Origin: Igneacidithiobacillus sp041146875
Lineage (GTDB): Bacteria; Pseudomonadota; Gammaproteobacteria; Acidithiobacillales; Acidithiobacillaceae
Direction: 5' to 3'
Assembly: GCF_041146875.1 (NCBI RefSeq)
Contig: NZ_JBFRXP010000009.1
Coordinates: 51,132 to 115,131, forward strand
DNA: 64,000 nucleotides
Shown here: positions 45,648 through 52,415 of the stretch, piece by piece
Numbering within the stretch: the stretch's first letter is position 1
Layout of the letters: every line of letters begins with the position of its first letter
Program-made: the position numbers and the translations under genes
The notes under the pieces: generated by a model
What the model was told of the DNA's origin: nothing
The model's input: only the letters and a program-made list of their open reading frames with translations
The model's database searches: none

Positions 45648-45722
45648 GGGCGGTTAGCTCAGCGGTAGAGCACTGCCTTCACACGGCAGGGGTCGCAGGT
45701 TCAAACCCTGCACCGCCCACCA
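45648..45722 (+). tRNA. tRNA-Val (anticodon CAC), integration site of the downstream element
   Basis: 75 nt with encoded CCA. Acceptor GGGCGGT/ACCGCCC, D arm GCTCAGCGGTAGAGC, anticodon loop TTCACAC with CAC, T arm GCAGGTTCAAACCCTGC. Decodes GTG. A tyrosine integrase gene of phage type lies 212 bases downstream and faces it, the classic layout of a tRNA attachment site; the 3' half of the tRNA is the likely attL core. The matching attR is not seen in this window. Confidence 0.95.
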
Positions 45723-45934
45723 ATTAAATCATAGGGTTAGGACAAATGTTTCTCCTTCCTTCGCTACCCTGGTGTAATTTCTGGTGTAATCTGCGGGCAG
45801 GGTGCCAGTAGCCTCCGCGCCTACCGTGAGTACAAACAGGCCCGGCGTGACCCCAAGCGATCCAGAGCAGCATCATTGACCTGTCGGCTGTCGCGGCGTA
45901 CAAGGTGAAGTCCTGGGATGCGCGGCGCTATTGC

Positions 45935-46909
45935 TCAAGCGGAACTTCTGGGCTTGACCGTTATCCCCGCGAAGGCCGAATCCAGCGCCTCTCGCTGGGC
46001 ATCCACCTGCAAATGGGTATAGCGCTCCGTGGTTTTTACGCTGGTATGCCCCAGCACCCGGCTGATGGTGAACAGATCCGTGCCCTGGGCCAGCAAAATC
46101 GAAGCGCAGCTATGGCGCAAATCATGGAAATGCACATGGGCCATGCCGGCCTTCTCCCGTGCCCGGCGAAACCCGGTTTTCAGACCCTCGTCTGTCAGCG
46201 GTAATGGGATATACCCTAACCAGGGCCGCAAGGAAGCAATAATCGGCACCGTTCGCGTTTTCAGGGTCTTGGTGTTCCCTGCATGGATGGTGATGGTGTC
46301 CCCGCGAATATCTTCTGCCCGTATTTTGAGGAGTTCCCCCCGTCTGCAGCCCGTCAGCAAGGCCATCCAGATAGCCGCAGCAACTGCCTCACTGGCACAC
46401 TCCGTCAGTCTGCGCACATCCTCGATGCTTAGGTATACCTGACGTTCGTTGTGCTCTGGCACCCGCTTGACCTGGAGCCCGTAGTTTTCTGGGGTGATCC
46501 CCTGCGCCCAGGCTAGGGCCAGCGCTTTTTTCAGCGCTCCCAGGCTCCGGTTGATCGTCGCCGGGGCGTAATGCTTGAGCATATCCTGGGTCAGATGCGC
46601 CGCACACTGCCGGGCTTGACTGGCCTTGTAGCGCTCCACCCAAGGTCCCAGGCGCATGGCGTGGTATTTGGCCGTCTCCGGGCTGCGCAAAGTCTCCGCA
46701 TGATCCATGTACAGCCCCAGAATGGAGGACATGGGCGGGTCCCCCGGAATGACCGGCTTTTCGGCAACTACCGCCGCCTTTCTTAGCTCTCCTTCCAGTT
46801 GCTTGGCATCACGCGCAGATGCACCTTCCTGCAGGATTCGGTGAATGCGTTGCCCATTGACCATAATTCCGACATGCTTACGGCCCCTCTTGTCGGTCCA
46901 GATGGACAT
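45935..46909 (-). CDS. Phage-type tyrosine integrase
   Basis: 324 aa from ATG 46909 (MSIWTDKRGRKHVGIMVNGQ). N-terminal arm-binding part, core-binding SAM-like part (MSSILGLYMDHAETLRSPET), catalytic domain with Arg in LLTGCRRGELLKIRAEDI, HxxR in FHDLRHSCASILLAQG, His in LGHTSVKTTERYTHLQ with Tyr nucleophile in ERY. Length is that of compact phage integrases. It points toward tRNA-Val. The excisionase gene overlaps its 5' end by about 127 bases in another frame. Confidence 0.93.
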   Translation of the reverse strand: MSIWTDKRGRKHVGIMVNGQRIHRILQEGASARDAKQLEGELRKAAVVAEKPVIPGDPPMSSILGLYMDHAETLRSPETAKYHAMRLGPWVERYKASQARQCAAHLTQDMLKHYAPATINRSLGALKKALALAWAQGITPENYGLQVKRVPEHNERQVYLSIEDVRRLTECASEAVAAAIWMALLTGCRRGELLKIRAEDIRGDTITIHAGNTKTLKTRTVPIIASLRPWLGYIPLPLTDEGLKTGFRRAREKAGMAHVHFHDLRHSCASILLAQGTDLFTISRVLGHTSVKTTERYTHLQVDAQREALDSAFAGITVKPRSSA

Positions 46910-47079
46910 CGGTTCTCCTTTAGCCAGTCGTTTACATCGCCAAGAATATATCGCTTCGTGCGCCGACCCAAGTTCAGGCAAGGCATCCCGTCCAGTTCCA
47001 TCCGTCGCAATGTGCTTTCGCTGATCTGCAATAGGGCGCAAAGCTGCTGGCGGGTAAGTGTTTCTTTATTGTTCATCAT
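46783..47079 (-). CDS. Excisionase / AlpA-type MerR-like HTH protein
   Basis: 98 aa. The HTH is ETLTRQQLCALLQISESTLR RMELDGMPCLNLGRRTKRYI (two pieces), followed by LGDVNDWLKEN, the pattern of AlpA/Xis DNA-binding proteins that guide excision. Start at 47079 or 47076. The C-terminal third (after ~residue 60) lies over the integrase start in a different frame, so it may be shorter in function than drawn; no earlier stop exists. Confidence 0.75.
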   Translation of the reverse strand: MMNNKETLTRQQLCALLQISESTLRRMELDGMPCLNLGRRTKRYILGDVNDWLKENRCPSGPTRGAVSMSELWSMGNAFTESCRKVHLRVMPSNWKES

Positions 47080-47458
47080 GGTCGCTCCCATTAACTTTCA
47101 GACTGAACCCACGAGGCGCATAGTCCCGATTGAACTCATCCAGTATCTCGCGCATGTCGTCGCCCAGATCCACGCAGACGCCGATTTGCTCCAGCCGCAC
47201 GTAGATGGCTTGACAGTCAAGGCAGTGATACCAGGGAGCCAGGGGAACCTCATCGCCGTGGATGCGCTCCTCGATGTCCGAGTTTGGATCACGCCAACGG
47301 GTGAATCTGTACACTTGCGCTCCAGGCTTGAGTCGGTAACGACACGACCGGCAATGGGTAGATCGCTTGCCATTAAATGTGTCCAACTGCGCGTAACGGT
47401 CGTACCACCATTCGGCGCTGCTGTCGTCCATGCCTTCGCAATGACAATGCAGGCTCAT
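47066..47458 (-). CDS. Phage zinc-binding protein of unknown role
   Basis: 130 aa from ATG 47458. Two CxxC pairs (HCRSCRYRLKPGAQVYRF and WYHCLDCQAIYVRLEQIG) would bind zinc; an acidic C-terminus follows (DDMREILDEFNRDYAPRG). I recognise no named family. It overlaps the excisionase gene start and the upstream 85-aa ORF by a few bases, so it belongs to the integrase-side operon. Confidence 0.65.
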   Translation of the reverse strand: MSLHCHCEGMDDSSAEWWYDRYAQLDTFNGKRSTHCRSCRYRLKPGAQVYRFTRWRDPNSDIEERIHGDEVPLAPWYHCLDCQAIYVRLEQIGVCVDLGDDMREILDEFNRDYAPRGFSLKVNGSDHDEQ

Positions 47459-47712
47459 GCCATCACCTCCTGCCGGCCCGCCACACAGGGCAGCGATGGC
47501 CCCACACCCATCCCCCAAACATCCCAGACGGGCCGCGTTGCCATAACCAGGGACCATCCACGCCGGTACAACTCCCCAGGCGTCGCCCAGAAATCCACCA
47601 CGGCGCCCTGCACATGCAGGTGTGCATCGCCGTCCTGATGGTCCACCCCATAGACTGGGAACAGCTTTCCGTCATGCCGGCGGATGACACCGGCCAAGCG
47701 TTGTGCGGCCAT
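47455..47712 (-). CDS. Small phage protein of unknown role
   Basis: 85 aa from ATG 47712 (MAAQRLAGVIRRHDGKLFPV). Basic N-terminus, then VDHQDGDAHLHVQGAVVDFW and a Trp-rich end. No family recognised. ATGA-type overlaps with its neighbours on both sides indicate a real translated gene in the operon. Confidence 0.55.
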   Translation of the reverse strand: MAAQRLAGVIRRHDGKLFPVYGVDHQDGDAHLHVQGAVVDFWATPGELYRRGWSLVMATRPVWDVWGMGVGPSLPCVAGRQEVMA

Positions 47713-48485
47713 CACTCATCCTCCTCGGCAGCGATGATGTCCATCAGAATCTGACCATCCTGCAACCGCTTTTGGATGTAGGTCAGACCCTTCCCCGTCA
47801 CGAGTGTCCGTGTGTAGGTATTGCTTTCCCCGTGCCGGTCAAAATACTGCTTCTCAACCACCCGGAAGTGTCCCGCATCCAGATATTGCTGATAGGGCAA
47901 GTTGTTGTGCATCAGGATTCCCGCATCTCGCAGGAATTTGAATAGACGATTTGGTCCCGTCCTCAGAGCCTTGGCCACTTCCTGGATGCTCTGGGCATTG
48001 ATGGCTTCGGCTACCGCGTCATGGAACCGTGCCTTGGGCGCCTGCTCCTGCACTTCGGCCTCCAGGGCCAGCACTCGCTCGGTATAGGTCAACAGCAGTC
48101 CGCGCAGGCTGGCAGGGTCCGACAGCGCCCGGATCGGGTCCGGTGCGACAGTGGGAGCGGCCTTGGCCCGGCGCTCGCATTCGATGAAGTACAACCGTGC
48201 CTGCTTGCCCTTCTCGTTGCGCTCGACCATGGAGAGTTCCTTGGCCATGTCGAGGGTGAGGGCGTATTCCTTCTTGGGTTGCCCACGACCATGGGAATTC
48301 TTTCCAATTTCGGAAAGAATTACAAAATCTTGATTTTCAACGAATCCGAACTGCTGGATACGATCCTGTATCCATGCGGCAAAGACCTTGCCGACTTCCA
48401 GGAACGCATGGAGATCACGGGCGTTGACGGTTTGGGCGATGCTATCTCCAAACGCCCGGCTTGATACGGGGATCAGTTCGCTCAT
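47712..48485 (-). CDS. Phage antirepressor (AntA/AntB + KilAC)
   Basis: 257 aa. N-terminal AntA/AntB domain: QTVNARDLHAFLEVGKVFAA and WIQDRIQQFGFVENQDFVIL, then a basic QPKKEYALTLDMAKELSMVE stretch. C-terminal KilAC DNA-binding domain ~170-250 (NRLFKFLRDAGILMHNNLPY, TRTLVTGKGLTYIQKRL). Antirepressors of this type bind and disable the phage repressor to trigger induction. ATGA overlap with the 41-aa ORF upstream. Confidence 0.88.
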   Translation of the reverse strand: MSELIPVSSRAFGDSIAQTVNARDLHAFLEVGKVFAAWIQDRIQQFGFVENQDFVILSEIGKNSHGRGQPKKEYALTLDMAKELSMVERNEKGKQARLYFIECERRAKAAPTVAPDPIRALSDPASLRGLLLTYTERVLALEAEVQEQAPKARFHDAVAEAINAQSIQEVAKALRTGPNRLFKFLRDAGILMHNNLPYQQYLDAGHFRVVEKQYFDRHGESNTYTRTLVTGKGLTYIQKRLQDGQILMDIIAAEEDE

Positions 48486-48607
48486 GATGCACCCCCACGC
48501 GTCCCGTCGTCCCTCCGGTAGACGGGACGCTCCCCGCGATATTCCTCACGGGGGCCGGTGGGCAGGTAGGCGGGACGGGCATAGACGGCGGGATCCATGG
48601 CGCTCAT
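48482..48607 (-). CDS. 41-aa ORF between two antirepressor genes
   Basis: Reads MSAMDPAVYARPAYLPTGPR and on to a Arg/Asp/Gly-rich tail. Start at 48607 overlaps the BRO gene stop, and its stop overlaps the next ATG. The tight 4-base junctions on both sides argue for translation. No family known. Confidence 0.5.
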   Translation of the reverse strand: MSAMDPAVYARPAYLPTGPREEYRGERPVYRRDDGTRGGAS

Positions 48608-49233
48608 AGCTTGTCCTCCTTGCCGGAGAGGTTATTCCGCCCGGCCATGCGGGCCAGACGGTCCAGACCGATCCGCATCAGGTCCGGCAGCAGCGCGCCG
48701 GGGATGAACTCGCGCATCAGCGTCGTCATACTGCCTGCGTTTGTCGGAGACAGGATGCAGGCATCCTCAGCGATCTGCTTGAGTTGTAGCCGCCCCTCCT
48801 CGTCGAAAGTCGCGAGGAAACGGGCATATTGCAGCCGTTCGGAGATGTCTGGCGGGCTGCCATACCCGCCCTGCTGACGGATGGCCGGCAGCACTTCCTG
48901 CGTCACCCAGCGACGGAAGGGCTTGGCTTCCGGGCGGCGCGATTTGAGCAGCGCGTGATACAGGCCCGATTCGGAGAGGATGGTGACTTCGCGGGTCTGA
49001 ATGACGCCGTTCTCGGACCTGATACGCAGATTGTGCGTATCAGCTTCGTCCTCATCGAGCCAACGGGTCATGTCATCCGCGTTGCGATAGCCGAGTGCTT
49101 GGGCCACATCGCTGGCGACAAACCAGACCTGGCCGTCGCGGTCGATGGTGCGGACTTCAAGGGAATGGAACTGAAAAGAGACAGGCGTCAAAGCCTGCTC
49201 AGGCGCGGCTACGCCGGAAATAGGTGTGGTCAT
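48604..49233 (-). CDS. BRO-N domain phage antirepressor
   Basis: 209 aa from ATG 49233 (MTTPISGVAAPEQALTPVSF). BRO-N domain ~18-115: VRTIDRDGQVWFVASDVAQA, LGYRNADDMTRWLDEDEADT, ESGLYHALLKSRRPEAKPFR, RWVTQEVLPAIRQQGGYGSP. C-terminal helical part unknown. The frame stays open far upstream, but that stretch is the C4 RNA and the mqsRA locus read backwards, so it is not coding. Likely controlled by the C4 RNA upstream. Confidence 0.85.
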   Translation of the reverse strand: MTTPISGVAAPEQALTPVSFQFHSLEVRTIDRDGQVWFVASDVAQALGYRNADDMTRWLDEDEADTHNLRIRSENGVIQTREVTILSESGLYHALLKSRRPEAKPFRRWVTQEVLPAIRQQGGYGSPPDISERLQYARFLATFDEEGRLQLKQIAEDACILSPTNAGSMTTLMREFIPGALLPDLMRIGLDRLARMAGRNNLSGKEDKL

Positions 49234-49286
49234 GGCGATACTCCGTCTTTGCGGTTGTTCAACCGCCAACCCCCTGCTAAAGAGGT

Positions 49287-49376
49287 GGGCGGAACCGGAC
49301 GGGTTAGCAGACCGGCAGACGGAGCCGGCGAGCCTGGAGACGTTGCCGTCCGCCAGGACTCCCCGTCCGGCCCGCC
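49287..49376 (-). ncRNA. C4-type antisense RNA upstream of antirepressor
   Basis: On the minus strand GGGCGGGCCGGACGGG (49376-49361) pairs with CCCGTCCGGTTCCGCCC (49303-49287), closing a loop with an inner hairpin around GGCGGACGGCAACGTC...GCCGGCTCCGTCTGCC. This layout and the TAACCCGTCCGGTTCCGCC arm match the C4 antisense RNA of P1/P4-like phages that blocks antirepressor translation. It lies 54 bases upstream of the BRO antirepressor ATG. Assigned from memory of the family; no covariance search was run. Confidence 0.7.
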
Positions 49377-49556
49377 CATAGGAGCAAAGCCGGACCACGG
49401 ACGTAAAAAATGCCGCATCCCAAAGGGGAAGGGCGGCTGTCCGCCGTCTTTCCGGGCTGCTAAACCCGATCACCGGGACCCCGGTGACGGATTGAGCGTA
49501 GACCCAGAGGCGGCGGGTGTCAAATGGGAAGCCCTGTAGAATAAAACTTATGGAAC

Positions 49557-49569
49557 CCATATAATATGG
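49557..49569. promoter_or_regulatory. Palindromic operator overlapping the -10 of mqsR
   Basis: CCATAT-A-ATATGG, a perfect palindrome with a one-base centre, containing TATAAT (49560-49565). The ATG follows at 49573, so the mRNA would start at or next to the start codon (leaderless). A protein on this site would block the promoter directly; MqsA is the obvious candidate. Confidence 0.55.
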
Positions 49570-49572
49570 CGC

Positions 49573-49875
49573 ATGGAGAAACGAAAGGCCCACTACCCCC
49601 TGCCGGAAGTCAAGGCGTCCATAGCCCGCCTGGGAATCGACGCTTTCACGGCTACGGCCTTGCAGGGATTGGACCGAATGGGGCTTTCTCCGGCTGAGGG
49701 ATTGGCGGTTGTGCTGAGTCTGCAATCGGAAATGCTGTTCAAGAGCATGACCACTTACGCGGATAGCCGGGTATGGCAGGACGTGTATCACGCCCTTTGC
49801 CCCAATGGGAAAACGGCCTATATCAAGATCACTTTGCGCCCAGGAGCGGTGGTCATTCAGTTCAAGGAGCTTTGA
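49573..49875 (+). CDS. mqsR: MqsR-type mRNA interferase toxin
   Basis: 100 aa. MEKRKAHYPLPEVKASIARL, FTATALQGLDRMGLSPAEGL, LFKSMTTYADSRVWQDVYHA, AYIKITLRPGAVVIQFKEL. The KSMT, WQDVY, Y-K and FKE positions match the MqsR RelE-like fold active site. It would cut mRNA. Followed by an MqsA-type antitoxin one base after the stop. The toxin comes first, as in mqsRA of E. coli. Sits between the antirepressor operon and the repressor gene. Confidence 0.85.
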   Translation: MEKRKAHYPLPEVKASIARLGIDAFTATALQGLDRMGLSPAEGLAVVLSLQSEMLFKSMTTYADSRVWQDVYHALCPNGKTAYIKITLRPGAVVIQFKEL

Positions 49876-49876
49876 C

Positions 49877-50293
49877 ATGATGGAAAAACGCTTTTGTTTG
49901 CAGTGTGACGACGGCACGGAACTCGTCCATGAACGCAAGGACATGCCCATCTCCGTGGACACGTTGACCGGTACCGTACCCAACGTCTCCGGTTGGCATT
50001 GCCCCGTCTGCGGAGAATGCGAGTTCGACGAGGGGGAAGCGCAGCGGTATGCGGACGCACTGGCGGGGTTGCGGAAGAGTGCCGCCATTCGCCAGGGACA
50101 GGCGTTGCGGGCAACGCGCAAACGTTTGCGCCTGAGCCAGAGAGATGCCGGACTGCTTTTCGGTGGTGGTGTATCCGCCTTTTCCGAGTACGAGCGCGGC
50201 AAGACGCGCCCCCCCAAATCCACCACCATTCTGTTGGATCTGCTCGGCAAACACCCGGAATTACTGGATGAAGTGCGCCGTGTCAAATCGTGA
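49877..50293 (+). CDS. mqsA: MqsA-type zinc/HTH antitoxin
   Basis: 138 aa. N-terminal zinc domain with CxxC pairs (RFCLQCDDGTELVHERK and GWHCPVCGECEFDEGEAQRY), then an Xre-type HTH: LRATRKRLRLSQRDAGLLFG GGVSAFSEYERGKTRPPKST (two pieces). Neutralises the toxin with the zinc domain and represses the operon with the HTH. Start at 49877 or the next codon. Probably stabilises the element in the host. Confidence 0.88.
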   Translation: MMEKRFCLQCDDGTELVHERKDMPISVDTLTGTVPNVSGWHCPVCGECEFDEGEAQRYADALAGLRKSAAIRQGQALRATRKRLRLSQRDAGLLFGGGVSAFSEYERGKTRPPKSTTILLDLLGKHPELLDEVRRVKS

Positions 50294-50375
50294 TGCGTGC
50301 GCCCGCATCCCGGCAAGGAAGCCTTGCGGTACCGGGTGAAGGATGCGCGGCTAGGAGCGAATCCACTCTCGCGCT

Positions 50376-50603
50376 TCATGAGAGCGCCACCTTCCGAGCT
50401 TGGTCTGGCATGGGCATTTCATCCCAAAGCATTACTTTCCGCACCCGTCCGGCGCGGCTAATGGCGGCCATGAGATCGGAGATCCTGGTGGAGCGGTCGA
50501 AGAGATAGGTCAGGGTGAGCCCGTCGCGGTACTGGACGGCCAGCGCGGTGTTGCCCTGTTGTGCAGTTTGGGTGCGGCTGGGTACTACCAGAGACAGTGC
50601 CAT
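50376..50603 (-). CDS. Small unknown phage protein under CI-type promoter
   Basis: 75 aa from ATG 50603 (MALSLVVPSRTQTAQQGNTA), with GGGGGA four bases upstream. Text LTYLFDRSTRISDLMAAISR AGRVRKVML suggests a small alpha/beta fold; no family recognised. It has its own strong promoter at 50652-50679, a near copy of the cro promoter. The stop is followed by the mqsA gene convergently. Confidence 0.6.
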   Translation of the reverse strand: MALSLVVPSRTQTAQQGNTALAVQYRDGLTLTYLFDRSTRISDLMAAISRAGRVRKVMLWDEMPMPDQARKVALS

Positions 50604-50651
50604 GTATTCCCCCAAGGATGCCGCGCCGGGGTGGGCGGCTTCGATGAGAGA

Positions 50652-50679
50652 AGTATAACCGACGCGGTTATATTGTCAA
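50652..50679 (-). promoter_or_regulatory. Strong promoter with embedded operator, reading left
   Basis: Minus strand TTGACA (50679-50674), 16-base spacer, TATACT (50657-50652). Inside is the palindrome ATAACC-GACGC-GGTTAT. The promoter is nearly the same as that of cro at 51426-51453, so both are probably shut by the same repressor. Confidence 0.7.
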
Positions 50680-50695
50680 CAAGACGGATACAACT

Positions 50696-51385
50696 TTACC
50701 TGAACCTTCTGATGGCCTCTCTAACAACGCCAACAATGACGCACTCACCGAGAGGTTTAGTCGGGTAGTCTGGATTTTTGGGCGCCAAGTACCAGCTTCC
50801 CCCATCACGCAGCAGCGTCTTCACGTTCGCTTCGTTGTCGCCATTCCTAGCCACAACAATATCTCCATGTTGGTAGCTCAACCCTGGATCTACTAACACA
50901 AGAGATCCATCGGGAATATCTGGCTCCATACTCTTTCCTACCACCCGGAGATAAAAAGAGTTCGGGCTACAATGAAGCGATGTTGGAATCCATTCCGTCG
51001 CTGGGTCCCGCCTATAACGCTCAACAACATCCTTGGGCTCTCCCCCTGGAACAAAACCAACAAGAGGATACCACGCACGAAAATCAGGACCCTCCTGAAC
51101 AGAATCATCCCGCTGCTCATGGCTGCCGCCAGAACCGCACAATGAAGTCAGACCTTCATTGCTAAGGTCTTCTACCGAGCACCCCAGCAGCTTTGAGAGC
51201 CGGACCAGCTCCTTGAGCGGGACGCCTCTCTTCTCCCAGTGGGAGTAGTTCTGAGCGTCGTTCAACTGTAATACGTCGAGGGCATAGCGACGTTTCGATG
51301 GTATTCCTCGCCGCAGTCTGTCGCGTTCGAGCGCATCGAACGCTGCTTTTGATCCAGTAATCTTCAAGGGCTGCTCCATAACCAT
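50696..51385 (-). CDS. Phage CI/LexA-type repressor (S24 peptidase)
   Basis: 229 aa. An N-terminal HTH that reads YALDVLQLNDAQNYSHWEKR GVPLKELVRLSKLLGCS (two pieces), then an S24 protease domain: VGKSMEPDIPDGSLVLVDPG with catalytic Ser, and EANVKTLLRDGGSWYLAPKN with catalytic Lys. RecA-stimulated self-cleavage would lift repression. Divergent from the Cro-like gene across 74 bases. Start 51385 or 51379. The cleavage dipeptide would lie before the S24 domain; WYPLVGFVPGGEP holds candidate Gly sites. Confidence 0.9.
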   Translation of the reverse strand: MVMEQPLKITGSKAAFDALERDRLRRGIPSKRRYALDVLQLNDAQNYSHWEKRGVPLKELVRLSKLLGCSVEDLSNEGLTSLCGSGGSHEQRDDSVQEGPDFRAWYPLVGFVPGGEPKDVVERYRRDPATEWIPTSLHCSPNSFYLRVVGKSMEPDIPDGSLVLVDPGLSYQHGDIVVARNGDNEANVKTLLRDGGSWYLAPKNPDYPTKPLGECVIVGVVREAIRRFR

Positions 51386-51423
51386 ATTGTTTACGCAACA
51401 CGCGAAGCATGGAATAACCGGAG

Positions 51424-51453
51424 CGTTGACAATATCAACGGTGTGGTTATACT
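51424..51453 (+). promoter_or_regulatory. Cro promoter with operator palindromes
   Basis: TTGACA (51426-51431), 16-base spacer, TATACT (51448-51453); ATG of cro at 51460 gives a leaderless or nearly leaderless mRNA. The -35 lies in the perfect palindrome CGTTGA-CAATA-TCAACG (51424-51440), and outer half-sites ATAACC (51414-51419) and GGTTAT (51445-51450) match those at 50654-50670. Confidence 0.75.
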
Positions 51454-51459
51454 CGCTTC

Positions 51460-51684
51460 ATGGATGATCTGAAAAAAGCAATTGATCACTTCGGCTCCCA
51501 GGCATCTCTCGCCAGAGAGTTGGGGGTAAGGCCGATGGCCGTGACGCACTGGATAAAGCGCGGAAACGTCCCGTACAAGCAGGCCATGGCCATCGAACGG
51601 GCCACCAACGGCATCGTCACCCGCTCCGATCTCCGTCCCGACATCTGGCCACCCCAGGAGTCCCAAGACCGGGGGGCTGCGTGA
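51460..51684 (+). CDS. Cro/YdaS-type repressor
   Basis: 74 aa. A compact HTH, DLKKAIDHFGSQASLARELG VRPMAVTHWIKRGNVPYKQA (two pieces), typical of YdaS/Cro proteins in lambdoid elements. Divergently transcribed from the CI-like repressor and reading into the replication genes. Its likely task is to shut the repressor promoter and start lytic or replicative growth. Confidence 0.85.
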   Translation: MDDLKKAIDHFGSQASLARELGVRPMAVTHWIKRGNVPYKQAMAIERATNGIVTRSDLRPDIWPPQESQDRGAA

Positions 51685-51787
51685 TGCCAGCGCGCTCTCC
51701 GAGGCTCCGCCTCTGCGGCCTTGAGTTCTTGGCCTTTATCCGTTTGCTGATTCTCACAGGGGGCGCTCCATGGTTGGCGGTAACAAC

Positions 51788-52099
51788 ATGACCCTACTAT
51801 CGGACACCCCCATTGAAAGGGCGAGAAAGGCACACGGGCGCATCTTGCAGTCCCTGCAAGCACCTGGAAGCCAGGTGGCTCTGTCCAAAACCCTCGGGGT
51901 GTCCGAAAGCAAAATATCCAGACTCAAAAACGAAGCGCTGGAAGATGCCTTGGCGCTGATCTACCTGTGCGGGTTCAAGATCGTGGACGAGGATGCGGTA
52001 ACGATCCGCCGCGACGCCCTGCAGTTCATGCGGCAATCGCTGGCGCGTGTGCTGGCCGACGATGCCATGGCAAAAAGCGTATTTGAGGCGGACGAATGA
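51788..52099 (+). CDS. CII-like transcriptional activator
   Basis: 103 aa from ATG 51788. The CII pattern is seen in IERARKAHGRILQSLQAPGS, QVALSKTLGVSESKISRLKN, DALALIYLCGFKIVDEDAVT. CII activates repressor and integrase promoters in lambda. Follows cro by about 100 bases, the normal position. Overlaps the next small gene by 4 bases. Confidence 0.75.
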   Translation: MTLLSDTPIERARKAHGRILQSLQAPGSQVALSKTLGVSESKISRLKNEALEDALALIYLCGFKIVDEDAVTIRRDALQFMRQSLARVLADDAMAKSVFEADE

Positions 52100-52278
52100 A
52101 AAAGAGCCCCGCCCATAAAGACATGATGTTTCGCGCTGCCCGCGAGAGCGCCATCCGGCTCAACGAAGAGCGTAGCCGACAAGCAAAAGCCCTGATCAAA
52201 CGCGACGGCCACAAAACCATCGACGAATACCTTGCAGCCACCCAGGCCAGAATGATCGCCCGGGGGGTGCAGAAATGA
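52096..52278 (+). CDS. Small basic helical phage protein
   Basis: 60 aa: MKKSPAHKDMMFRAARESAI then RLNEERSRQAKALIKRDGHK. Strongly basic and helical. Unknown family. ATGA overlaps on both sides show it is part of the early operon. Confidence 0.55.
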   Translation: MKKSPAHKDMMFRAARESAIRLNEERSRQAKALIKRDGHKTIDEYLAATQARMIARGVQK

Positions 52279-52415
52279 ATATCACCGCTTCTATGCCAGG
52301 AAACGGGGGCACCCGTGTTGTGCTTTACGGCCAGCACAACAACTCCTGGCGCCTATTCGCTGACCGTGGCCAAGGGAGGATGACCGTGTATGCCTTCGCA
52401 AATTCAGCTACCTGA
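52275..52415 (+). CDS. 46-aa ORF at the head of the replication genes
   Basis: Starts ATG 52275 inside the previous stop: MNITASMPGNGGTRVVLYGQ, HNNSWRLFADRGQGRMTVYA. Ends 26 bases into the next gene. Short beta-like protein, family unknown; the overlap pattern supports translation. Confidence 0.5.
   Translation: MNITASMPGNGGTRVVLYGQHNNSWRLFADRGQGRMTVYAFANSAT

Noticed and set aside
49234..50379. Upstream extension of the BRO-N reading frame (total 591 codons)
   Set aside because: The extension runs antisense to mqsR/mqsA and through the C4 RNA; the BRO domain begins just after ATG 49233.
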